Shown here in pieces: positions 62,857 to 64,000 of a stretch of DNA of 64,000 nucleotides. Numbering within the stretch: position 1 is the stretch's first letter; every line of letters starts with the position of its first letter. The stretch lies in the NCBI RefSeq assembly GCF_002272015.1, contig NZ_NPBY01000032.1, positions 17,843 to 81,842 on the forward strand, in the 5' to 3' direction. The notes below the pieces were generated by a model. That model had not been told where the DNA came from, did not search any database, and worked only from the letters and a program-made list of their open reading frames with translations. This stretch comes from Paenibacillus campinasensis (GTDB lineage Bacteria; Bacillota; Bacilli; Paenibacillales; Paenibacillaceae). A program made the position numbers and the translations under genes.

Positions 62857-63564
62857 ATGACAAACAAAAGACAACGCTTCTCGAAAAGAGTCCCTCGGAG
62901 AAAACGGTTCGAAAGATTATGTGTGTCACTTATACTGCTTATCGTTACGATTGTAGGAATTAGGATCGCATCAACCAGCGGGGCCTCCGTTGTTGAAATC
63001 CCCCCACTGCTGTCAGAATCCGGTCCATCGACATTCCGGATCGTGATCGACCCCGGACATGGCGGCAAAGACCCGGGAGCGACGGGAAGCAGCGGTGCCT
63101 TTGAGAAGGAGTACAATCTGGCGATGGCACAGCGGGTGTACCAGCTGCTTGAGCAGGATCCCATGTTCGAAGTTAAAATGACCCGCGAAGACGATCAATT
63201 CGTTGAGTTAGAAGAGCGAGCTGCCATCGCTAATGAGTGGAATGCGGATGCGCTGGTTTCCATCCACGGCAACACGTACGAGGACCCCGCGGTTTCCGGG
63301 ACGGAAACCTTGTACTACCATAATGAAAGCATACCGCTAGCTAGAACGCTCCAGAAGGAGATTATCGCAGCGCTCGGCCTTCGGGATCGCGGCATCAAAC
63401 AGCAACAGCTCGTGATTCTGTCCAGGTCGGAGGTTCCGGCGGTCATCGTAGAGATGGGATACCTCACCAATCCGGGCGAGGAAGAACTGCTATTAAGCAG
63501 CGATGGACAGGCTCTTGGAGCCACTGCCATTTATGAAGGGTTAAAGAACTATTTTAGCCATTAA
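62857..63564 (+). CDS. cwlD: N-acetylmuramoyl-L-alanine amidase (Amidase_3, CwlD-like)
   Basis: The 235-residue protein has a basic N-terminus, one transmembrane or uncleaved signal segment (about 21-37), and an Amidase_3 domain (about 60-235). The zinc ligands are His68 (VIDPGHGGKDPG), Glu83 (FEKEYNL) and His137 (VSIHGNT), and the catalytic Glu199 is in VIVEMGYLTN. It cleaves the bond between muramic acid and L-alanine. CwlD of Bacillus, of similar size, makes spore-cortex muramic lactam. Assignment to CwlD rather than a vegetative homologue rests on length and layout. AGGAAGGG precedes the ATG. Confidence 0.87.
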   Translation: MTNKRQRFSKRVPRRKRFERLCVSLILLIVTIVGIRIASTSGASVVEIPPLLSESGPSTFRIVIDPGHGGKDPGATGSSGAFEKEYNLAMAQRVYQLLEQDPMFEVKMTREDDQFVELEERAAIANEWNADALVSIHGNTYEDPAVSGTETLYYHNESIPLARTLQKEIIAALGLRDRGIKQQQLVILSRSEVPAVIVEMGYLTNPGEEELLLSSDGQALGATAIYEGLKNYFSH

Positions 63565-63921
63565 ACTCCTTGCTATCATCCATATAGGTGAAATTATGGT
63601 GTTATGTTCCTGTGTGATCGATACAAATCAGAATGAGAGGTGTCATAACCCTATGATTCAAATACGTCAAGGGCTCAGGTGCTTCAAGTATTTTATAAGC
63701 AGGGAGAAAACGAAGATTAACTTTTTTTCGTCAAAATGGTGGTAACTGATGATTTTGTGATTACTTCTAATAGCTAGGATAAATTAAATAGGTTATACGT
63801 TTTATAGGTGTTGTACGTACTTTATAATTTGTAAATACATCATAGAGGGCTTATATGGGTTATCTCTTTCTTGTAGCTAAAATGCTGTTTATTCGGCACT
63901 AGGTAGCCTCACCCTAAAAGA
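63565..63921. other. AT-rich intergenic region with no supported gene
   Basis: After the amidase the sequence turns AT-rich. A 23-codon frame at about 63653 (MIQIRQGLRCF...) with a GAGAGGTG stretch upstream is the only start-like signal; I cannot support it as a gene. The region ends at a strong terminator. Confidence 0.4.
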
Positions 63922-63960
63922 AAACCTTGAAAGGCATTTAGCCAATCAAGGTTTATTTTT
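63922..63960 (+). terminator. Strong terminator at the right end
   Basis: AAACCTTGA / TCAAGGTTT forms a perfect 9-bp stem with an inner GGC/GCC pair and is followed by ATTTTTATC. On the other strand it is preceded by an A-rich run and could also end transcription from the right. Confidence 0.75.
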
Positions 63961-64000
63961 ATCAATTTATTCGCTTTAATATTTTCTCTACCACTTTTAA

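Overview
The window looks like a chromosomal segment of a Paenibacillus-type Firmicute. The evidence is strong purine-rich Shine-Dalgarno sequences, YesM/YesN-type sugar sensor pairs, a GH95 fucosidase, a CwlD-like amidase, a Btr-like AraC/binding-protein fusion, and AT-rich Zur and Fur operators of Bacillus type in an otherwise GC-rich background. No rRNA, tRNA, phage or insertion sequence was recognised. The left edge cuts a sensor protein; the right edge lies in an AT-rich stretch without a recognisable gene.

Layout. 1-8.8 kb: truncated sensor kinase, a hydrolase remnant, an MmyB-like regulator divergent from a fabF-type ketosynthase, a complete fructose PTS permease, a Crp/Fnr regulator between two YdcZ-family transporter subunits, and a GNAT enzyme. 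8.9-12 kb: GH95 alpha-fucosidase behind a 5'-truncated GH110-like gene that retains a cre site. 12.2-25.9 kb: a zinc-starvation island. It holds zur, zinc-free L33, znuCBA with zinc-free S14, and a six-gene operon (binding lipoprotein, FecCD permease, FecE ATPase, ChlI-like, ChlD-like and CobN/ChlH-like chelatase subunits) that starts at a 15-bp Zur-type operator identical to the one before znuC. 26-38 kb: GNAT, HAD phosphatase, a ChvE/MmsAB-type sugar ABC importer, repeat-rich intergenic DNA, and a four-gene sensor operon (anchored binding protein, LytS/YesM kinase, YesN regulator, second binding protein). 38-45.5 kb: AraC regulator divergent from a phytanoyl-CoA dioxygenase-like enzyme, then TetR and an ssuCABD alkanesulfonate operon, then a DUF4395 membrane protein. 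45.7-62.6 kb: an iron island with a ferric-siderophore importer and an NIS siderophore operon (2,4-diaminobutyrate aminotransferase, three IucA/IucC synthetases, MFS exporter, RraA-like protein, NtaA-like flavin monooxygenase), a LuxR-type and a Btr-like regulator, and three Fur-type boxes. 62.8-64 kb: a CwlD-like amidase.

The most interesting systems are (i) the Zur-box-headed importer plus three-subunit metal chelatase, which places a CobN/ChlDI-type chelatase in zinc starvation rather than in an obvious cobalamin pathway, and (ii) the NIS operon in which an RraA-like protein lacking the usual catalytic arginine and an aminopolycarboxylate-monooxygenase relative are translationally coupled to the synthetases. 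A third oddity is an array of four 22-bp palindromes at a 52/52/51-bp period near 32.3 kb.
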